A program made the position numbers and the translations under genes. A stretch of DNA of 64,000 nt from Exiguobacterium sibiricum 7-3 (GTDB taxonomy: Bacteria; Bacillota; Bacilli; Exiguobacteriales; Exiguobacteriaceae): contig NZ_KK211190.1 of NCBI RefSeq assembly GCF_000620865.1, positions 757,971 to 821,970 of the forward strand, in the 5' to 3' direction. The notes below the pieces were generated by a model that saw only the letters and a program-made list of their open reading frames with translations, searched no databases and was not told where the DNA came from. Shown in pieces: positions 17,508 to 27,423 of the stretch (position 1 is the stretch's first letter; every line of letters begins with the position of its first letter).

Positions 17508-18212
17508 GTGGTAGAACAACCAACCGGAGTGATCGTCCTTGTGTACCCACTCCAATTACGTGCCAGACCAAGTGAAGCACTGATTCGCGTTTTAGAGCGC
17601 GAATATGAAATCCTTCTGGTCGATGCACCCCGCCGTGTGTCGTTTGAAGAACACCAACAGTTGTTAAAAGAAGCATTACGCGAAGCCGGGAAGCGGAAGC
17701 TCCCGATTCATATCATTGCCTGCAGCATGGGAGCACTTGTCGTCAATCGACTGCTGCAAGAATATGAATTACCGGTGGCGAGCCTGACGTTCATCTCGCC
17801 GTTGTTTGATTGGCATAACTCTAAACAATTGGGGGGCGTCAAGCAAGTCTTTGCGAGCGCCTTCGACCGGTTCCGTCCCGATGCTCCGCTTGGAACGTTA
17901 CCGTTCGGACAAAACAATGAGGATGCTGCTCGTCTCGGTGAGTTGACATATGCGCAGTATCGCGAGATTGAAGAAGAAATCGTCATCCATGATGAAGAAA
18001 GAAAGAAATTACCGCGAGTCCAACTCGCTTGTTTTTATGCACCGGACGATCAATTCGCTGACGTCAAATTGACGCTTGAAGTGTGTCGAAAGATGGGCGG
18101 AGACCAGATTTATCTGCAACGCCTGCATGGATTTCCCCACTTCAGTTTTGAACGTTTGAATACACGATTTGCTGAAAAGTTATTGTTGTTCCTAAAAATT
18201 GTGGAAGATTAA
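17508..18212 (+). CDS. Alpha/beta-fold hydrolase
   Basis: The 234-residue soluble protein has the alpha/beta-hydrolase order: the nucleophile elbow is ACSMGA near residue 75 (Cys replaces the usual first Gly of GxSxG), the acid is probably in FYAPDDQFAD near 180, and the histidine is in GFPHFSFE near 208. The GTG start follows AGAGGTGA. It lies alone between two terminators. Homologues are esterases or thioesterases. The substrate is unknown and the altered elbow lowers certainty about activity. Confidence 0.7.
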   Translation: MVEQPTGVIVLVYPLQLRARPSEALIRVLEREYEILLVDAPRRVSFEEHQQLLKEALREAGKRKLPIHIIACSMGALVVNRLLQEYELPVASLTFISPLFDWHNSKQLGGVKQVFASAFDRFRPDAPLGTLPFGQNNEDAARLGELTYAQYREIEEEIVIHDEERKKLPRVQLACFYAPDDQFADVKLTLEVCRKMGGDQIYLQRLHGFPHFSFERLNTRFAEKLLLFLKIVED

Positions 18213-18225
18213 CAACGCTAAATTA

Positions 18226-18265
18226 AAGAGGAAGCCGGATGTCAGAATCCGGCTTCCTCTTTTTA
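18226..18265. terminator. Bidirectional terminator
   Basis: A perfect 16-bp stem (AAAGAGGAAGCCGGAT with its complement at 18248-18263) with A and T runs lies between the convergent hydrolase and mnmM genes. Confidence 0.92.
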
Positions 18266-18856
18266 TTGGTCAATAACTTGTTTTTTTAATTTTTTTTCAA
18301 TTGCCACGATGAACGGCGGGTTATTTTGCTGATTCAAGAAACGGTACTGCAGGACGGCATAATCCTGTTGAGGAAGTGATGAAACGTGTTCCAACACCGC
18401 ATCGCGTTCGCGGCGTCCTTCCAAGTGACCATGGTAAATCACAAGGACAATCAGACCGCCGGGAACAAGGACCGGAAGAAGGGCCCGGAGTGCCTCAAGC
18501 GTCTCTTCTCCGGTCGTCGTGACCGATTTATCGCTTCCCGGTAAGTAACCAAGATTAAACACTCCGGCACGAATCGGACGTTGTTCAGCAAACAACCGAG
18601 CTCCGACGTGAATATGACTTTCGTGATACAAATCGACCCAGTCAAAGACGTGAGCCGCCTGCAGTCGGCGGGTCGTTTCCTCAATTGCTTGCTCCTGGAC
18701 ATCAAAAGCGATGACCCGTCCGCTCGGTCCGACCTGCTCTGCAAGAAAATGCGTATCATAACCGTTCCCTGCAGTCATATCGACGACGCAATCCCCTTCA
18801 TGGATGACGGATTCCAACAATTCTTTTGCGTAAGGTAATACACGTGCAAGTGACAT
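18263..18856 (-). CDS. mnmM: tRNA wobble-uridine methyltransferase MnmM (YtqB)
   Basis: The 197-residue class I SAM-dependent methyltransferase has the SAM-binding motif VVDMTAGNGYDTHFLA near residue 25 and an acidic ribose-binding residue in AFDVQ. The family motif FNLGYLPGSDKS near 100 is typical of YtqB-type enzymes (formerly called rRNA methylase). B. subtilis YtqB/MnmM adds the final methyl group of mnm5(s2)U in tRNA. A monocistronic minus-strand gene; the C-terminus is lysine-rich. Confidence in family is high, in exact substrate moderate. Confidence 0.85.
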   Translation of the reverse strand: MSLARVLPYAKELLESVIHEGDCVVDMTAGNGYDTHFLAEQVGPSGRVIAFDVQEQAIEETTRRLQAAHVFDWVDLYHESHIHVGARLFAEQRPIRAGVFNLGYLPGSDKSVTTTGEETLEALRALLPVLVPGGLIVLVIYHGHLEGRRERDAVLEHVSSLPQQDYAVLQYRFLNQQNNPPFIVAIEKKLKKQVIDQ

Positions 18857-18969
18857 GGCAAAAACTCCTCTTTCTGATTGATATGCTCTATTTTTTTCTA
18901 AGTACCCGTAAAATCGACCCTTTAGTCAATTGTATCATTTTTCCGATTGTTCGTTTAAATTGAAGTTCC

Positions 18970-18999
18970 TTGACAGAGGGCAGAATAATTTCGTAAAGT
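18970..18999 (+). promoter_or_regulatory. Promoter of the MFS transporter gene
   Basis: TTGACA (18970-18975) and TAAAGT (18994-18999) are 18 bases apart, some 36 bases before the start codon at 19035. The -10 is imperfect. Confidence 0.5.
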
Positions 19000-19034
19000 G
19001 GCAAGGTTGGAAACTATATTGGAGGATACTTACC

Positions 19035-20216
19035 ATGCCGAAATTACCTCGCGCGGTCTGGATTCTGGTATTGGCGATGGCGATCAATACGACAGGATCC
19101 TCTTTTTTATGGCCGTTTAATACATTATACATTCATGAATATCTGGGAGAGTCGATGACAAAGGCCGGAATGGCTTTATTCGTCAACTCGGCTCTTGCCA
19201 TCATCGGTAACTACATCGGTGGAAAAGCATTTGATCGGTTAGGCGGCAAACGGACACTTGTCATCAGTGTCATTGGGCTGGTCCTTGCCTCGATTGGTCT
19301 CTGGTTGTTCCATCAGACCTTCACCGGGTATGTTCTGATGTTAGGATTGATCGGGTTTGTCGGTGGAATGGTGTTTCCGACCATCTATGCCTTGACCGGC
19401 GTCATTTGGCCGGAAGGCGGGAGACGGGCATTTAACGCGATATATGTTGCCCAAAATGTCGGTGTTGCATTAGGGACCGCTATCAGTGGGCAAATCGCGG
19501 CAATCGATATCCAGTTCATCTTCATTGCCAATCTGATACTTTATTTGTTGTTTGCGATTGTACTGTTAGTAGGGTTGAACTGGATTCAGGTGCACCCGAT
19601 CAAACGTCAATCGATGGCTGCAGGTGAGGAAGTGCGGGAACCGCTTTCGCGGAGCTCGGTCCGGACGATGTTGTATGTCTCGATCGGCTACGCACTGTTG
19701 TGGTTTGTGTATGTTCAATGGCAGGGAACGTTTGCCGTGCATACAAAATCGCTCGGAGTAACGATTTCTGAGTACTCGATTTTATGGACAATCAACGGTG
19801 CGTTGATTGTGTTTGCACAACCATTATTGACGCCGGTCTTACGTTGGTTTGGTGACGATTTGAAACGTCAATTGTTAACGGGGACCGGTATTTTTCTTTT
19901 GTCCTATGCCATCGTCCCATTTGCTGGTGGATTTAAGATGTTTTTAGTCGCCATGATCATCTTGACGATTGGTGAGATGTTCATTTGGCCGGCAGTTCCT
20001 GCGATGGCAGCGCGCCTGGCTCCGATTGGTAAAGAAGGTGAGTTTCAGGGATACGTCAATATCGCCGCTTCGGCAGGACGGATGATCAGTCCGACCGTCG
20101 GGGGTCTGATTTATGATTTATCCGGTATGAACGCTGTATTTCTTACGCTGATTGGACTTATTCTGATGGCAGGATTTACGTTCATTCGAGCGATTCCGAA
20201 TAAGGCAATAAAATAA
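19035..20216 (+). CDS. MFS transporter
   Basis: The 393-residue protein has about 12 hydrophobic segments and the MFS loop 2-3 signature in GGKAFDRLGGKRTLV near residue 65. The ATG at 19035 was chosen because GGAGGA precedes it; 35 upstream codons in the open frame lie over the promoter. It resembles B. subtilis YttB-type drug or metabolite exporters. No substrate can be inferred from context, since flanking genes are unrelated and both sides carry terminators. Confidence 0.8.
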   Translation: MPKLPRAVWILVLAMAINTTGSSFLWPFNTLYIHEYLGESMTKAGMALFVNSALAIIGNYIGGKAFDRLGGKRTLVISVIGLVLASIGLWLFHQTFTGYVLMLGLIGFVGGMVFPTIYALTGVIWPEGGRRAFNAIYVAQNVGVALGTAISGQIAAIDIQFIFIANLILYLLFAIVLLVGLNWIQVHPIKRQSMAAGEEVREPLSRSSVRTMLYVSIGYALLWFVYVQWQGTFAVHTKSLGVTISEYSILWTINGALIVFAQPLLTPVLRWFGDDLKRQLLTGTGIFLLSYAIVPFAGGFKMFLVAMIILTIGEMFIWPAVPAMAARLAPIGKEGEFQGYVNIAASAGRMISPTVGGLIYDLSGMNAVFLTLIGLILMAGFTFIRAIPNKAIK

Positions 20217-20221
20217 GTTAG

Positions 20222-20264
20222 AAAGACAGAGACGGTCGTTTGATGGCGCCATCTGTCTTTTTTT
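20222..20264 (+). terminator. Terminator of the MFS gene
   Basis: AAAGACAGA pairs with TCTGTCTTT across a 21-base inner region and is followed by a T-run. Confidence 0.75.
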
Positions 20265-20383
20265 GTTGAAGCATAAAAAACATGTAAAATGGGTATTCAA
20301 TTAAAAGGAAAAAAATAATTAATTAACCAAATTAAAGAAAAAATAAAGTGTGTTAGACGTGTCGTGTGCCGGAGGTGGAGAAG

Positions 20384-21415
20384 ATGAGGCAATGTATTTT
20401 CATTGAAGACCGGTCGACTTGGACCACACTAGTCGAAAATAAGAGGCTTGATATTTTTTATAGCTATGAATACGTTCATTTGAACGCACGTGCTGAAGAA
20501 ACTGCTGGATTGATTTATTTTCAGGGAACTTCTGGCGAAATGTTTTATCCATTCTTAAAGCGGCGAATTTTTGATACCGAGTATTTTGATATGATCACAC
20601 CTTATGGTTATGGAGGTCCGGAAGTTGTTGGTGAATTGACGTTAGAAGAACTGGCAGATGCTAAGCGTTCTTTTCGGCAATGGGCAATGCGTCACAAAAT
20701 TGTCTCGGAGTTGATTCGTTTTAATCCGTTGACGGAAAATCAAAAACGGATAGCGGATTGGACGACAACTGAATTCATCCGCCATACGACAAGCATCGAT
20801 CTTCGTCCATCCATCGAGGAAATCATGCAAACATTCCACAAAAAAAACCGGAGTATGATTCGGAAGTCATTAGCGTCAGAGCTGACGGTTCGCCGAGGAT
20901 CAAAAGAAGATTTGCCGACCTTCATCCGTCTCTATTACCAAACGATGGACCGAAAAGATGCCTCTTCCCATTATTATTTTACACCTGAGTACTTTGAACA
21001 ACTGTTTCAACCGACACAGCTGTGTGAATCATTACTGTTGATTGCCGAGTGGAGAGGGGAAGCAGTCGGTAGTTATTTCGTACTGCTTGGACAAGAGTAT
21101 GCACACGGACATTTAATTGGATGTCAACGGGATGAATACAAGCTGTTTCCGAATCAGCGCCTGGAGTATGAGGCGATTTTACATTCCAAGACGGCAGGTA
21201 TGGTCGAACAGCATTTAGGCGGCGGATATCAGGAACGGGACAGTCTGTTTGAAAGCAAGTGCCGCTACACAGGATACCGGATGTTTGAATACCATCAAGG
21301 AAAAACGATTCTTCTCCCACATGTCTATGAACAATTGTGCCAAAGGTATGGAAGTGATAAAGAAGCGAACTATTTCCCGGAATACCGCTACCAAGAGACG
21401 GTTTTAGCTAGATGA
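20384..21415 (+). CDS. FemAB/GNAT-like aminoacyl- or acyltransferase
   Basis: The 343-residue protein has the two-GNAT-lobe pattern of FemAB-like proteins. The N-terminal half contains a hydrophobic strand and a conserved-looking DMITPYGYGGPEV segment near 70. The C-terminal lobe contains MQTFHKKNRSMIRKSL near 150 and GEAVGSYFVLLGQEYAHGHLIGC near 235. Family members attach amino acids to peptidoglycan precursors or acylate envelope components. The ATG at 20384 follows GGAGG by 8 bases. It is the only gene of its unit. A peptidoglycan role is inferred from the fold only. Confidence 0.65.
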   Translation: MRQCIFIEDRSTWTTLVENKRLDIFYSYEYVHLNARAEETAGLIYFQGTSGEMFYPFLKRRIFDTEYFDMITPYGYGGPEVVGELTLEELADAKRSFRQWAMRHKIVSELIRFNPLTENQKRIADWTTTEFIRHTTSIDLRPSIEEIMQTFHKKNRSMIRKSLASELTVRRGSKEDLPTFIRLYYQTMDRKDASSHYYFTPEYFEQLFQPTQLCESLLLIAEWRGEAVGSYFVLLGQEYAHGHLIGCQRDEYKLFPNQRLEYEAILHSKTAGMVEQHLGGGYQERDSLFESKCRYTGYRMFEYHQGKTILLPHVYEQLCQRYGSDKEANYFPEYRYQETVLAR

Positions 21416-21420
21416 ACCAG

Positions 21421-21450
21421 CCTGATCGTCTGCGGATGATCAGGTTTTTT
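21421..21450 (+). terminator. Terminator after the FemAB-like gene
   Basis: CCTGATC (21421-21427) pairs with GATCAGG (21438-21444), followed by a run of T, shortly before the HAD gene. Confidence 0.8.
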
Positions 21451-21477
21451 GGTAGGCTGATAAGAGGAGGGGAAGCA

Positions 21478-22122
21478 ATGAAAAAAACAGGTCTGATTTT
21501 TGATATGGATGGTGTCATCCTCGACAGTGAGATTCAATATTTTAAAGTCCATCAACACATGTTCAAGATGTTATCCATCCCACTCGATCATACGCAGTAT
21601 GCGACGTTCATGGGAAAAACAGGAGACGAGATGTGGGAAGAATTGATCGCGCAACACGATCTACCTCACTCGACGGAAGCATTACTGGCACTCGAACATG
21701 AATTATTCCAACAACATGCGAAACCGGAAGAATGTGGCTTAAAAGACGGAATCAAAGAACTGATGGAACTGGCACGGATAGAAGGATACCGGATCGCGAT
21801 CGCTTCCTCAAGTTCACTCGAAAAAATTAAACGGGTCATTACGCATTATGGATTAACGGTCGATGCGTACACGAGTGGATTTGAAGTACCACGTTCGAAA
21901 CCCGACCCGGCAGTTTTTCAGCTCGCGGCAAAGCGGATTGATCAAACACCTGACACCTGTATCGTCATCGAAGATGGAGCAAACGGGATGATTGGTGCGA
22001 AGAAAGCGGGAATGGAAGTCATCGCCTTGCTTGACGACCGGATGCCGGCACAAGTTTTGCAACATGCGGATCATGTGGTTTCGTCTCACGCCGAAATCGG
22101 AGAAATTTTACGCAACCGTTGA
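21478..22122 (+). CDS. HAD-superfamily hydrolase (beta-phosphoglucomutase-like)
   Basis: The 214-residue protein has all four HAD motifs: FDMDGVILDSE at residue 8 (nucleophile and acid Asp), ASSSS near 105, the lysine in PRSKPDP near 140, and VIEDGANG near 165. The helical cap after motif I puts it in subfamily IA, with beta-phosphoglucomutase and YhcW-type sugar-phosphate phosphatases. The ATG at 21478 follows GAGGAGGGG; upstream codons run through the terminator. Substrate unknown. Confidence 0.85.
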   Translation: MKKTGLIFDMDGVILDSEIQYFKVHQHMFKMLSIPLDHTQYATFMGKTGDEMWEELIAQHDLPHSTEALLALEHELFQQHAKPEECGLKDGIKELMELARIEGYRIAIASSSSLEKIKRVITHYGLTVDAYTSGFEVPRSKPDPAVFQLAAKRIDQTPDTCIVIEDGANGMIGAKKAGMEVIALLDDRMPAQVLQHADHVVSSHAEIGEILRNR

Positions 22123-22164
22123 CGGTAAGGGAAGGTTCAGCTTACACTTACAAATAGATAGTCC

Positions 22165-22410
22165 ATTGCGACGAACTGAAGTAGTAAGGGAGTCATTCCG
22201 TTTTAGAGAGCTGGTGGTCGGTGTAAACCAGTCGGAATCGTCCGTGAACTCGTCAGGGAGCATGATTCGTGAAACCAAGTAGCGAACTCCGGTCCTTCAC
22301 ACCGTTATCTGTGAATCAAGTGGTCTGCTTCTGCAGACAACGTGGGTGGTACCGCGGGAGACAAACCGGTCTTTCGTCCCTATTCCTAGGGGCGGAGACC
22401 GGTTTTTTGT
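22165..22410 (+). ncRNA. T-box leader of leuS (tRNA-Leu responsive)
   Basis: The 309-base gap before leuS holds a T-box riboswitch. The Stem I AGAGAG segment and GGTGTAAACC distal loop are at about 22205-22229. The likely specifier is CTC (Leu) at 22249-22251 in GAACTC. The T-box sequence AACGTGGGTGGTACCGCG is at 22339-22357, and the terminator stem at 22363-22408 (ACCGGTC with GACCGGT) is followed by T. Uncharged tRNA-Leu should bind and prevent termination. The 5' edge is approximate. Confidence 0.95.
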
Positions 22411-22431
22411 ATATTCAGAGGAGGAATAGAG

Positions 22432-24837
22432 ATGCCGTACAATCATCGTGAAATCGAACCAAAATGGCAAGCGCGCTGGGAACAGGACAATGCGTTCGTC
22501 ACAACAGAAGATCCGGAAAAAGAAGGATTTTATGCGTTAGACATGTTTCCTTATCCATCGGGAGCAGGACTGCATGTCGGGCACCCGGAAGGATACACGG
22601 CAACCGATATCCTCGCCCGGATGAAACGGATGCAAGGTTACAACGTCCTTCATCCGATGGGATGGGATGCGTTTGGACTCCCGGCAGAACAGTATGCCCT
22701 CGATACAGGGAATGATCCGCGGGAATTCACAGCGCAAAACATCGAAACGTTTAAACGTCAGTTAAAAGACTTAGGGTTCTCTTACGATTGGGATCGTGAA
22801 ATCAATACGACGGATCCGAAATATTACAAATGGACGCAGTGGATTTTCACGAAGTTATATGAACAAGGATTAGCATTTGTCGACGAAGTAGCCGTCAACT
22901 GGTGCCCGGCGCTTGGAACCGTGCTTGCGAACGAGGAAGTCATTGACGGACTGTCCGAGCGTGGCAATCATCCCGTCGTCCGTGTCCCGATGCGGCAGTG
23001 GGTCTTGAAAATTACGGAATACGCGGACCGTTTACTCGAAGATTTAGATGATCTTGACTGGCCGGAATCGGTGAAGGAGATGCAACGGAACTGGATCGGA
23101 AAATCGGAAGGTGCGGAAATTGACTTTACGATTGATGGTCATAAAAAACAAGTGACAGTCTTTACGACACGTCCGGATACAGTGTTCGGCGCCACCTACC
23201 TTGTCCTTGCACCGGAGCATCCATTCGTTGCGGACATCACGACAGCTGATCACGAAGAAGCCGTCAAAACCTACATCGCTTCTGTTCAGACGAAATCGGA
23301 CTTGGAACGGACGGATCTTGCCAAAGAAAAAACAGGTGTCTTTACGGGAGCATTTGCCGTAAATCCGATTTCCGGCGAACGTCTTCCGATCTGGATTGCC
23401 GATTATGTGTTATCAACATACGGGACAGGCGCGATCATGGCCGTACCGGCACATGACGAGCGGGATCATGAATTTGCGAAACAGTTTGACCTTCCGATTA
23501 TCGAAGTCGTAAAAGGCGGTAACGTCGACGAAGCGGCTTATACAGGAGAAGGCGAGCACGTGAATTCACAGATGCTCGACGGGCTTTCAAAACAAGAAGC
23601 GATTGAGACGATTATTGCAGAACTTGAAACAAATCAAGTCGGACGCAAAAAAATCACATTCCGGTTGCGTGACTGGTTATTCAGTCGTCAACGGTACTGG
23701 GGTGAGCCGATTCCGGTCGTCCACATGGAAGACGGAACGATGAAGACGCTGGATAAATCTGAACTTCCACTTGAATTGCCGATGATTCCGGAAATCAAGC
23801 CGTCCGGAACAGGTGAATCTCCACTCGCCCTTGCAGAAGACTGGCTTGATTATACGGATCCTGTCACGGGACTTAAAGGACGTCGTGAGACGAACACAAT
23901 GCCACAATGGGGCGGCAGCTGCTGGTATTATCTTCGCTTCATTGATCCGCATAATGAAGAAGCGATTGCAGATCCGGAAAAATTGAAATACTGGCTCCCG
24001 GTTGATATTTATATCGGAGGAGCTGAGCATGCTGTTCTTCATTTACTGTATGCCCGTTTCTGGCACAAAGTCTTGTATGATGTCGGTGTCGTACCGACGA
24101 AAGAACCATTCCAAAAGTTATACAACCAAGGGATGATTCTCGGAGAAAACAATGAAAAAATGTCGAAATCACGCGGAAACGTCATCAACCCGGATGAAAT
24201 CGTCAAGTCGCACGGTGCGGATACGCTTCGCTTGTACGAGATGTTCATGGGACCACTTGACGCCTCAGTGTCCTGGTCGGAGAATGGTCTTGACGGAGCC
24301 CGTCGTTTCCTTGACCGCGTCTGGCGTTTGTTCGAACGCACAGCGGACATTCAGGACGTGACGACAGTCGATGCCGACTTTGAACGTGTCTACCACCAGA
24401 CTGTCAAGAAGGTAACGGAAGACTTCACGAATATTCAGTTCAACACCGGCATTTCGCAGTTGATGGTCTTCGTCAACGAAGCAAACAAACAACCGGTCTT
24501 ACCGCGTCATTTCCTTCGCGGATTCATTCAGTTATTGACGCCTGTTGCTCCGCACTTAGGGGAAGAGTTATGGGAACAACTTGGCTTTGACGACACATTG
24601 ACATATGCGGCATGGCCGACATTCGATGAAACGAAACTCGTCAGTGATACGATGGAATTCGTCATTCAAGTCAACGGCAAGGTCCGTTCGAAGCTTGTCA
24701 TCAGCATCGACGCAACGAAAGAAGAAATTGAAGCCCTTGCGTTTGCAGATGAAAAAACACAAGAGTGGATTGGCGATAAAACGGTTCGAAAAGTCATCGT
24801 CGTTCCGAAAAAACTGATCAATATCGTAGCAAACTAA
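22432..24837 (+). CDS. leuS: Leucyl-tRNA synthetase
   Basis: The 801-residue class Ia synthetase charges tRNA-Leu. HIGH appears as HVGH in [14 protein letters not shown] near residue 45 and KMSKS as [10 protein letters not shown] near 575. The editing (CP1) domain lies between, with FTTRPDT near 245 and the Asp-containing PAHDERD near 340. The length is typical for bacteria. GGAGG precedes the ATG. Expression is controlled by the T-box leader and ends at a strong terminator. Confidence 0.97.
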   Translation: MPYNHREIEPKWQARWEQDNAFVTTEDPEKEGFYALDMFPYPSGAGLHVGHPEGYTATDILARMKRMQGYNVLHPMGWDAFGLPAEQYALDTGNDPREFTAQNIETFKRQLKDLGFSYDWDREINTTDPKYYKWTQWIFTKLYEQGLAFVDEVAVNWCPALGTVLANEEVIDGLSERGNHPVVRVPMRQWVLKITEYADRLLEDLDDLDWPESVKEMQRNWIGKSEGAEIDFTIDGHKKQVTVFTTRPDTVFGATYLVLAPEHPFVADITTADHEEAVKTYIASVQTKSDLERTDLAKEKTGVFTGAFAVNPISGERLPIWIADYVLSTYGTGAIMAVPAHDERDHEFAKQFDLPIIEVVKGGNVDEAAYTGEGEHVNSQMLDGLSKQEAIETIIAELETNQVGRKKITFRLRDWLFSRQRYWGEPIPVVHMEDGTMKTLDKSELPLELPMIPEIKPSGTGESPLALAEDWLDYTDPVTGLKGRRETNTMPQWGGSCWYYLRFIDPHNEEAIADPEKLKYWLPVDIYIGGAEHAVLHLLYARFWHKVLYDVGVVPTKEPFQKLYNQGMILGENNEKMSKSRGNVINPDEIVKSHGADTLRLYEMFMGPLDASVSWSENGLDGARRFLDRVWRLFERTADIQDVTTVDADFERVYHQTVKKVTEDFTNIQFNTGISQLMVFVNEANKQPVLPRHFLRGFIQLLTPVAPHLGEELWEQLGFDDTLTYAAWPTFDETKLVSDTMEFVIQVNGKVRSKLVISIDATKEEIEALAFADEKTQEWIGDKTVRKVIVVPKKLINIVAN

Positions 24838-24840
24838 GGC

Positions 24841-24880
24841 AAAACCCCTCATCTGATTTAATCAGATGGAGGGGTTTTCG
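24841..24880 (+). terminator. Terminator of leuS
   Basis: AAAACCCCTCATCTGATT pairs with AATCAGATGGAGGGGTTTT (one bulged or mismatched base), giving a stem of about 18 bp with a minimal loop. Confidence 0.9.
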
Positions 24881-24967
24881 TTTATCTCCGTCGCAAGTCC
24901 GCTTTTTTTTTAGGGCGCCTTCTGCTAAACTGAATCAGAAACCGAGACAGAAAGGCGATTTGTGTAA

Positions 24968-25948
24968 ATGAAACGAACTTATATAGTCTATACAACGATT
25001 TTTGCCGTCGTCTCCGGTCTGATCCTTTGTGTGTCCCTCGTCTTTTCAAGACCCGAGACCGTCGCACAAATCAAAGAGACGTTTGCAAAAATTGAGACAC
25101 AATCGAAACACCAAGCAGCTGTTAAACAAGTACCACCGAAAACACCGTCCTCGATTCCGAATCCGGAAGAGCCGTTGATCAAGAATGTCCAACAGATGTT
25201 GTACGATGATTCGATTGGTTCTTATCTTGTCGTAACGGAAGACTATCACTTTTTTGAAATCAGCGGGACCGGAGAACGGATCAACGCTTCGTTCCAAATC
25301 GAAGATGAAGGCAAGTTGATGCTGTCGGGTGTTGACGGGATGACGCTCGTTGACGGTGAGACCGTCGCTTTATTGACATCCAATCAAATTCTCGTGACAG
25401 TTAAACGGGAAGAGGGTGTCTGGAAAGAAGACAAACGAGAACGGGTAGCAGGTACGACAATCCGCGACAGTTTCCACGGACTTGGTTATGACGCCAAGAA
25501 AAAACAATTTTACACGATCAATCACATTCGCTCGTTAGCGCGAAGTGAACTGACGTATTTTACGACGAAACAAGATGAAATCAAGATTGATAAAGATGCG
25601 ACTGCGAAGGAAAAACGGGCCTTGAAGAAAAAACAAAAACCACCGTATTTGACGATCGTGGCACGAAAGCGGATCGACACGGCCAGTGGTATGCGCAGTG
25701 ATGCGAAAAAAGCGTTCGCGGAAAACTTCCGTCCGATCGGTCTTGCCGAGCGGCAAGGGCGGATTTATACACTGGATTCGGAAACGTTATTCCTGTATTC
25801 GATTGACACGAATGATGTGACCATCACAGGGGAATCAGCGAGTCCAAAAGTGTACGGGGCAGAAGGTATATTTGTTCAGGACAATGAGTTGTTTGCACTC
25901 ATCCAAACGGATAAATTCTCGAGTCGTTCGTTTACACCTATCGACTAA
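24968..25948 (+). CDS. Membrane-anchored or secreted protein of unknown function
   Basis: The 326-residue protein starts with MKRTY and one hydrophobic helix (about residues 6-27), so it is exported or anchored with the bulk outside. Residues 75-320 look strand-rich with repeating LVVTEDYHFFEI, VALLTSNQILVTV and RIYTLDSETLFLYSID segments. This suggests a beta-propeller-like or SdiA-regulated-like fold, but no family is recognised with certainty. A Lys-rich stretch lies near 210-222. It stands alone between terminators. No enzymatic motif is visible. Confidence 0.6.
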   Translation: MKRTYIVYTTIFAVVSGLILCVSLVFSRPETVAQIKETFAKIETQSKHQAAVKQVPPKTPSSIPNPEEPLIKNVQQMLYDDSIGSYLVVTEDYHFFEISGTGERINASFQIEDEGKLMLSGVDGMTLVDGETVALLTSNQILVTVKREEGVWKEDKRERVAGTTIRDSFHGLGYDAKKKQFYTINHIRSLARSELTYFTTKQDEIKIDKDATAKEKRALKKKQKPPYLTIVARKRIDTASGMRSDAKKAFAENFRPIGLAERQGRIYTLDSETLFLYSIDTNDVTITGESASPKVYGAEGIFVQDNELFALIQTDKFSSRSFTPID

Positions 25949-25980
25949 AAGGCTAGCTCCGTGTGGAACTAGCCTTTTTG
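25947..25980. terminator. Bidirectional terminator
   Basis: AAAAGGCTAG pairs with CTAGCCTTTTT between the convergent unknown gene and ytfP. Confidence 0.85.
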
Positions 25981-27240
25981 TCATAATGCGGTCAGGGCAG
26001 CATTCGTTCCGGCACAATGTCCGGTCACGAAAGCGGCTGTGATATTGTAACCACCTGTATAGCCGTGAATGTCGAGGATTTCGCCGGCGAAAAAGAGACC
26101 GCCTGCTTTTTTCGACATCATCGTTTTAGGTTGAATTTCCTTAATCGAAACGCCGCCACCGGTGACAAATGCTTTATCAAAGTCGAGTGTTCCCACTGCT
26201 TGAAGCGGGAATCGTTTGAGCGTTGCTAACAATTGGGTGAAGTCTTGTTTTTTAATTTGCGTGCACACTTCATCACCAAAACCGATACGGGCAAATAACA
26301 GATCGAGTAATCGTTCCGGAACAAATCCTTTTAACGCATTACGGACTGTCTTTTTCGGATTAGCGGCAAGGGCGGCTTGGAACCGTTCCGTCAAGGCACC
26401 AATCGATTCGTCCGGGAATAAATCAATGGAGAGATGGACGACACGTTCGCCTGACCGTTTTCTTTCCTTAATCGTGTACTGACTGCACCGTAACGCAATC
26501 GGACCACTTAAACCAAAATGTGTGAACAAGAGGTCACCGGTATGCGTTTTAATCGGTTTGTCTTTTTTACCGTGGACCGTTAAGGCGACGTCACGTAACG
26601 AAAGACCTTGTAGTGTCTTTTCTTGGATAAACGTATCATTCAGTAAAATCGGAACTTCGGTCGGAAAGAGGTCCGTGATCGTATGGCCGGCTTTACGTGC
26701 CCAAGGATAACCGTCACCGGTTGAACCAGTGTGTGGAACCGATTGTCCACCAACCGCGACGACACAACTTTTGGCTTCAAGACGGGTTCCGTCAGCAAGC
26801 AAGACGGCTGCGAACGAACCGTCCGGGTGAAAGTCAAGGGTTGCAACTTCCGCATTGATTTGGATTTCGGCGCCGTGTTGACGAATTTGATCAATCAACA
26901 CACGAACGACATCGGCGGCCTTATCGGAAACCGGGAACATCCGTCCATTGTCCTCTTCTTTTAATGCGACACCGAACCCTTCGAACAGTTCAATGATGGA
27001 TTCGTTATTGAACTGTGAAAAGGCGCTGTAGAGAAAACGGCCATTTCCGGGAATCGATTGAACAAGCTCTTCCAGTGGTTTGCGGTTTGTGACATTACAC
27101 CGACCGCCACCTGAAATCGCTAATTTTCGTCCGAGTTTACTTCCTTTATCGAGCAAAAGCGTCTTAGCGCCTGCTTGTAACGAGGCGAGTGTTGCCATTA
27201 AGCCGCTGGGGCCGCCTCCGATTACGATTACATCATACAT
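25981..27240 (-). CDS. ytfP: HI0933/YtfP-family FAD-dependent oxidoreductase
   Basis: The 419-residue flavoprotein has an N-terminal FAD Rossmann motif VIVIGGGPSGLMA, then KLGRKLAISGGGRCNVTN near 40, which is diagnostic for the HI0933 (BaiN-like) family. A second nucleotide motif CVVAVGGQSVPHTGSTGDGY is near 160, and GGVSIKEI and FFAGEILDIHGYTGGYN lie at the C-terminus. B. subtilis YtfP is the homologue. The reaction is unknown; some relatives reduce steroid intermediates. It is divergent from murJ. Confidence 0.85.
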   Translation of the reverse strand: MYDVIVIGGGPSGLMATLASLQAGAKTLLLDKGSKLGRKLAISGGGRCNVTNRKPLEELVQSIPGNGRFLYSAFSQFNNESIIELFEGFGVALKEEDNGRMFPVSDKAADVVRVLIDQIRQHGAEIQINAEVATLDFHPDGSFAAVLLADGTRLEAKSCVVAVGGQSVPHTGSTGDGYPWARKAGHTITDLFPTEVPILLNDTFIQEKTLQGLSLRDVALTVHGKKDKPIKTHTGDLLFTHFGLSGPIALRCSQYTIKERKRSGERVVHLSIDLFPDESIGALTERFQAALAANPKKTVRNALKGFVPERLLDLLFARIGFGDEVCTQIKKQDFTQLLATLKRFPLQAVGTLDFDKAFVTGGGVSIKEIQPKTMMSKKAGGLFFAGEILDIHGYTGGYNITAAFVTGHCAGTNAALTAL

Positions 27241-27423
27241 GTGGTCACCTCATTTGTTGGATTCTGCTTGTTTCACTTTAGCAGAAGTTTGTACTGTAAA
27301 CAAACCGTCTCTTTCTTTTATGGAAGCTGAGCGGTATAATGATTTGCAATTGTGCAAGAGAGAACTTGTATATTGAGACGTTTATCGAGTCAAGAAAAAT
27401 AGAAAGTGCGAGGAAGGTTATCC